Shown here piece by piece: positions 60,895 through 64,000 of a DNA stretch of 64,000 bases. Numbering within the stretch: position 1 is the stretch's first letter; each line of letters opens with the position of its first letter. The notes beneath the pieces were generated by a model that was given only the letters and a program-made list of their open reading frames with translations, did not search any database and was not told the origin of the DNA. Both the position numbers and the translations under genes were made by a program. Location of the stretch: assembly GCA_028284235.1 (NCBI GenBank), contig JANQSC010000023.1:1-64000 (forward strand). Reading direction: 5' to 3'. This stretch comes from Opitutaceae bacterium. GTDB lineage: Bacteria; Verrucomicrobiota; Verrucomicrobiia; Opitutales; Opitutaceae.

Positions 60895-63204
60895 CTATTG
60901 AGTGGTTGCGGCTAAAGATTCGTTGTCGGCGCTTTCGGTTTTGCCGAGCTGCTGCAAGTAGGCGATTAGGGCGATGATTTGCCGGTCGGCTTCGACGGCG
61001 ATTTGGCGCTCGGCGAGGCCGGAGGCGATTTGCTGGGCCTGTGCTTTGGCGGCGTCGACAATCTCCTGGTCTGTGGCTTCCGGGAAGGGGACTCCGAGGG
61101 AGCGGAGGGCGCCGATCTTGGAGGGGAGGGCGTCGAAGTCGGTTTTCTTTTTGGCGAGCCACGGGTAGTTCGGCATGTTCGATCCCGGAGAGAGGGCGTT
61201 GGTATCCATCATGTGGGTATAGTGCCAGTCGTCGCCGTATTTACCGCCGACGCGGGCCAAGTCGGGACCGGCCCGGCGGGATCCCCATTGGTAGGGGTGA
61301 TCGTAGACGGAGTCTCCCAGGGTGCTGTACTCGCCATAGCGTTTCACTTCGGAGACGAAGGGGCGGATCATCTGAGAGTGGCAGTTGTAGCAGCCTTCGC
61401 TCACGTAGAGATCGCGTCCGGCCAGCTCGAGCGGCGTGTAGATTTTCTGTATGGTCCCTTCGGTGACGCTTTCGCGATCGATAGTGACGAGCGGGACGAT
61501 TTGGACGACGCCTCCGATGGCCGCGGCGATGAGGACGAGCGCGGTGAAGGGCATGGAGCTGCGGAGGAAGGACTCGTGCCAGTTTTCGAGGGCGGCGCTT
61601 TTCTTCTTGAAGTGGATGATGGCGGCAACGCAGGTGGCGATGAAGAGGAGTCCGCCGACAAGGCCGACTGCGCCCTCCACGAACATCCAGACGCAAGAGG
61701 TGACGATTACCGCGGCGGAGTAGAGGAAGGAGGGGCTGGCGATGGCGCCGACGAGTCCGACGGAGTCATCGCTGGAATCGTCGGTTTCGACTTCGAAGGA
61801 GCCGTTGGTGGCTTGGCCGGACTGGATCGTTTTCCAGAGATTGTAGATCATGATGCCGAAGCCGACCAGGTAGAGTCCGCCGCCGAAGACGCGGAAGAGC
61901 ATGGGGAGGCGGATGGATTGGACGGTTTCCAGGAAATTTGGATACGTGAGCGCGCCGCTGGCGTCCAGGCTGTTGAGCATGAGCCCTTGGGTGATGCCGG
62001 ATACCCACATGGCGGCGACGTAGAGGAGGATGCCCACGGTGCCGAGCCAGAAGTGCATGTTCGCGAGCGGCACGGAGTAGAGCTTGGTTTTCCAGAGTTT
62101 GGGGGCGAGGAAGTAGAACATGCCCGCGGCCATGAATCCGTTCCATCCGAGAGTGCCGGAATGGACGTGCCCGACGATCCAGTCGGTGTAGTGGGCGAGG
62201 GCGTTGACGGATTTGATGGAGAGGAGCGGGCCCTCGAAGGTGGCCATTCCGTAGAAAGTGACGCCGGCGGCGAAGAACTTCAGGACGGGATCGGTCCGCA
62301 GTTTGTGCCAGGCGCCGCGCAGGGTGAGAAGCCCGTTGAGCATGCCGCCCCACGAGGGGGCCCAGAGCATGAGGCTGAAGATCATGCCGAGGTTTTGTAG
62401 CCAGCCGGGAAGGGCGGTGTAAAGCAGGTGGTGAGGGCCGGCCCATATGTATATGAATACGAGCGACCAGAAGTGGACGATGGAAAGCCGGTAGGAGTAG
62501 ACGGGCCGGTCGGCCGCCTTGGGCACGTAGTAGTACATGATGCCCAGGATTGGGGTAGTGAGGAAGAAGGCGACGGCGTTGTGGCCGTACCACCACTGGA
62601 CGAGCGCGTCTTGAACGCCTCCAAATATCGGATACGAGTGGGTGAAGCTGGTCGGCAGGGAAAGGTGATTGACGATGTAGAGCATGGCCACGGTGACGAT
62701 CGTGGCGATGTAGAACCAGATGGCGACGTAGAGGGATTTCTCTTGGCGTTTGCCGAGGGTCCAGAAGAAGTTGATGGCGAAGACGACCCAGATGACGGCG
62801 ACGGCGATGTTGATGGGCCAGATGAGTTCGGCGTACTCCTTGCCTCGGCTGAATCCGAATGGGAGGGTGACGGCGGCGGCGACGATGATTCCTTGCCAGC
62901 CCCAGAAGTGGAGGTTGGAGAGGAAGTTGGAGGCGAGGCGCGCTTTGACCAGTCGCTGGGTGGAGTGGTAGACTCCGGCAAACATCATGTTGCCGACGAA
63001 GGCGAAGATGGCGGCGTTGGTGTGGAGCGGACGGAGTCGTCCGAAGGTGAGCCACTCCATATTGAAATTGAGGAACTTGAAGTTCAGCTGGGACGCGATG
63101 AGCACGCCGACGCTCATGCCGACGAATCCCCAGATGATGGAGGCCAGCATGAATTGGCGTACGATCTTATCGTTGTATTCGATTGTCTGCGTATTGGGAG
63201 TCAT
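60895..63204 (-). CDS. ccoNO: Fused cbb3-type cytochrome c oxidase subunits I and II
   Basis: 769 aa single frame combining CcoN (about 1-530) and CcoO (about 535-769). CcoN part: heme b His in RPLHTNAAIFAFVGNMMFAG, CuB/heme b3 ligands in WYGHNAVAFF, WAGPHHLLYTALPGW and DWIVGHVHSGTLGWNGF. CcoO part: membrane anchor LIAAAIGGVVQIVPLV, then a c-type heme site CYNCH at residues 605-609 in the family signature EGCYNCHSQMIRPF, and the axial Met region SNMPNYPW. Reduces oxygen to water with high affinity and pumps protons. Fused ccoNO occurs in Bacteroidota and some Verrucomicrobiota. First catalytic gene of the cco operon, six bases after ccoS. Confidence 0.96.
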   Translation of the reverse strand: MTPNTQTIEYNDKIVRQFMLASIIWGFVGMSVGVLIASQLNFKFLNFNMEWLTFGRLRPLHTNAAIFAFVGNMMFAGVYHSTQRLVKARLASNFLSNLHFWGWQGIIVAAAVTLPFGFSRGKEYAELIWPINIAVAVIWVVFAINFFWTLGKRQEKSLYVAIWFYIATIVTVAMLYIVNHLSLPTSFTHSYPIFGGVQDALVQWWYGHNAVAFFLTTPILGIMYYYVPKAADRPVYSYRLSIVHFWSLVFIYIWAGPHHLLYTALPGWLQNLGMIFSLMLWAPSWGGMLNGLLTLRGAWHKLRTDPVLKFFAAGVTFYGMATFEGPLLSIKSVNALAHYTDWIVGHVHSGTLGWNGFMAAGMFYFLAPKLWKTKLYSVPLANMHFWLGTVGILLYVAAMWVSGITQGLMLNSLDASGALTYPNFLETVQSIRLPMLFRVFGGGLYLVGFGIMIYNLWKTIQSGQATNGSFEVETDDSSDDSVGLVGAIASPSFLYSAAVIVTSCVWMFVEGAVGLVGGLLFIATCVAAIIHFKKKSAALENWHESFLRSSMPFTALVLIAAAIGGVVQIVPLVTIDRESVTEGTIQKIYTPLELAGRDLYVSEGCYNCHSQMIRPFVSEVKRYGEYSTLGDSVYDHPYQWGSRRAGPDLARVGGKYGDDWHYTHMMDTNALSPGSNMPNYPWLAKKKTDFDALPSKIGALRSLGVPFPEATDQEIVDAAKAQAQQIASGLAERQIAVEADRQIIALIAYLQQLGKTESADNESLAATTQ

Positions 63205-63210
63205 GAGTTG

Positions 63211-63417
63211 CTATCGTTTGAAAGTGGTTTGCGCGTCCAGTTCGCGGAGGCAGCGTTGGCAGGATTGAGGGGCGCTGGGGAACTCGTCTTCGAGCGGCAT
63301 GAGGCTGTCTTGCTCGGGGCTGCGGCCGCGCGAAGTGGCGCTGGTGTAGAAGAACAAGGCCACTGCCAAAGCGACCAGTATCAGTCCGACGAATACTGTT
63401 AATAAGATTACGTTCAT
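63211..63417 (-). CDS. ccoS: CcoS-like cbb3 oxidase assembly protein with Cys-containing tail
   Basis: 68 aa. One N-terminal helix (VILLTVFVGLILVALAVALFFY) followed by SRGRSPEQDSLMPLEDE, matching the CcoS pattern of a helix then a short acidic segment. Unlike typical CcoS, it continues with a 20-residue tail containing SCQRCLREL (CxxC), possibly a metal or thiol site. CcoS is needed for cofactor insertion into cbb3 oxidase. Its position as the first gene of the operon is unusual, since ccoS often ends cco clusters. The ccoNO start lies six bases after its stop. Confidence 0.75.
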   Translation of the reverse strand: MNVILLTVFVGLILVALAVALFFYTSATSRGRSPEQDSLMPLEDEFPSAPQSCQRCLRELDAQTTFKR

Positions 63418-63519
63418 GGTGTTCTCAGGTGGGAAATCACGCGGGTACTATCGGGCAATTCGCGACACCGGTCTCATCTTATCTGGTCCAAATGTGGGCC
63501 GATATTGCATCAAGCAGAC

Positions 63520-63550
63520 GACGAGGCCGGAGCGGTGTCCGAGCCTCGTC
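63520..63550. terminator. Possible hairpin terminator after the PRC-barrel gene
   Basis: GACGAGGC and GCCTCGTC form an 8-pair stem with a 15-base loop, 17 bases past the stop at 63568 on the minus strand. No T run follows, so intrinsic termination is uncertain. The remaining bases to 63417 should contain the cco operon promoter; I could not identify an FNR-type site. Confidence 0.35.
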
Positions 63551-63567
63551 GCGGGATGTGGGTTGCG

Positions 63568-64000
63568 CTAGAACAAGGGCGCTGCGGGGGTGTCCCGGTG
63601 GCGCGGCTTGCCGTAGTAGTCGTAGAGGCGGTCTTCTTCGTCCTTGTTGACGGGATCGCGGGGATCGAATTTCGGGGCGATCTCGATCTGTTTTTTGGTG
63701 AGGTCGACCCGGGCGGTCCGCTCGTTCCAATTGAATGAGTCGACCCAGCCGATATCGATCAGCGAGGGTTTTCCTGGGAGCCAGTTTTTGGTGTCGATAA
63801 TGAGGTACTGGATGCGCCAGGTTTCGTCGTCGATGATGAAGTCTTCGACATGGCCGAAGGAGCAGTCTTTGGCTTCGATGCGGTAGCCGATGATCTCGTG
63901 GGCGGAGCGCAGGTGGTTGCCGGCGATTTGGCGCATGCGGAATTCGTGCGCTTGTCGATTGGCTTCGCTCTTCTCGCCATCGTGGGCGGGAACGGCGGGC
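63568..64000 (-). CDS. PRC-barrel domain protein, partial at right edge
   Basis: The frame is open from the stop at 63568 to the window edge (no stop codon to base 63999), so the 5' end is missing; an internal ATG at 63936 is unlikely to be the true start. The visible part contains one PRC-barrel: EIIGYRIEAKDCSFGHVEDFIIDDETWRIQYLIIDTKNWLPGKPSLID, then IGWVDSFNWNERTARVDLTKKQI and a C-terminal RLYDYYGKPRHRD tail. Proteins of this type usually have two such domains, and the missing segment probably holds the first. PRC-barrels are ancient ligand-binding or scaffold folds; a stress or RNA-related role is speculative. Confidence 0.8.
   Translation of the reverse strand, partial: PAVPAHDGEKSEANRQAHEFRMRQIAGNHLRSAHEIIGYRIEAKDCSFGHVEDFIIDDETWRIQYLIIDTKNWLPGKPSLIDIGWVDSFNWNERTARVDLTKKQIEIAPKFDPRDPVNKDEEDRLYDYYGKPRHRDTPAAPLF

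Noticed and set aside
60979..62400. Long plus-strand frame opposite ccoNO
   Set aside because: The predicted product is Gly/Glu/Asp-rich low-complexity sequence, the usual shadow of a membrane-protein gene; ccoNO carries all catalytic ligands.
63205..63567. FNR-type binding site upstream of the cbb3 operon
   Set aside because: I searched for TTGAT-N4-ATCAA and close variants near 63205-63567 and 53779-53921 and found no convincing match.
1..64000. tRNA, rRNA, transposase, integrase or prophage genes
   Set aside because: None seen on either strand; the repeats lack an associated recombinase in this window.

Overview
The window is GC-rich and gene-dense. It carries several families typical of the Planctomycetota-Verrucomicrobiota group: type I sulfatases, PSCyt1/DUF1549/DUF1553 and DUF1501 proteins, DUF1080 and DUF6807 (PmoA-like) proteins, ThuA and Tat-exported Gfo/Idh/MocA oxidoreductases, and PQQ-type beta-propellers. 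A fused ccoNO cbb3 oxidase gene and mannosylglycerate genes sit alongside them. My inference is a marine or otherwise salt-adapted Verrucomicrobiota, possibly of the Opitutales/Puniceicoccales type, that degrades sulfated polysaccharides. No rRNA or tRNA gene is present to confirm this. I saw no transposase, integrase or CRISPR array.

Layout. 1-945: left-edge partial flavoprotein disulfide reductase. 1144-4699: complete mannosylglycerate module, with synthase and phosphatase (minus strand) divergent from a GH63-type hydrolase. 4780-9556: PQQ-cytochrome dehydrogenase, DUF6807 protein and a sulfatase. 9875-13987: four-gene redox operon (di-heme peroxidase/MauG-like, amicyanin-like cupredoxin, cytochrome P460-like protein, chemoreceptor). 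13990-19290: agarase-like protein, two sulfatases and a DM13 protein. 19515-25225: tripartite RND efflux operon. 25366-37425: four PQQ-like propeller or polysaccharide-associated blocks with PSD1-type cytochrome, DUF1501, a sulfatase-DUF1080 fusion and a DUF1080 lipoprotein. 37622-48163: heparinase II/III-like lyase, YkgJ-type protein, ThuA, a DASS-like permease, and a Gfo/Idh/MocA-sulfatase-SDR operon. 48183-52035: operon of redoxin, a PHM-like copper monooxygenase with cytochrome c and EF-hand, and an arylsulfotransferase-like propeller. 52390-54833: hemN divergent from a PocR-AraC regulator. 55061-63417: complete cbb3 oxidase locus (ccoS-ccoNO-ccoQ-ccoP-ccoG-small membrane ORF-safE-like-ccoI). 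63568-64000: right-edge partial PRC-barrel protein.

Functional reading. Five sulfatases, an arylsulfotransferase-like protein, a heparinase-like lyase and an agarase-like protein point to breakdown of sulfated glycans. Mannosylglycerate genes suggest compatible-solute cycling. Oxygen-independent HemN and the high-affinity cbb3 oxidase fit life at low oxygen. The MauG/cupredoxin/P460/chemoreceptor operon is the best candidate for an undescribed system here.

At the non-coding scale, the window contains at least five classes of palindromic intergenic repeats. Two of them lie in frame inside the 5' coding ends of exported-protein genes (tolC-like at 23762 and PSD1-type at 28378), and one supplies the stop codon of mpgP. 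The 8-mer TTGGATAC is strongly over-represented on both strands and in all reading frames (22 sites counted by eye).
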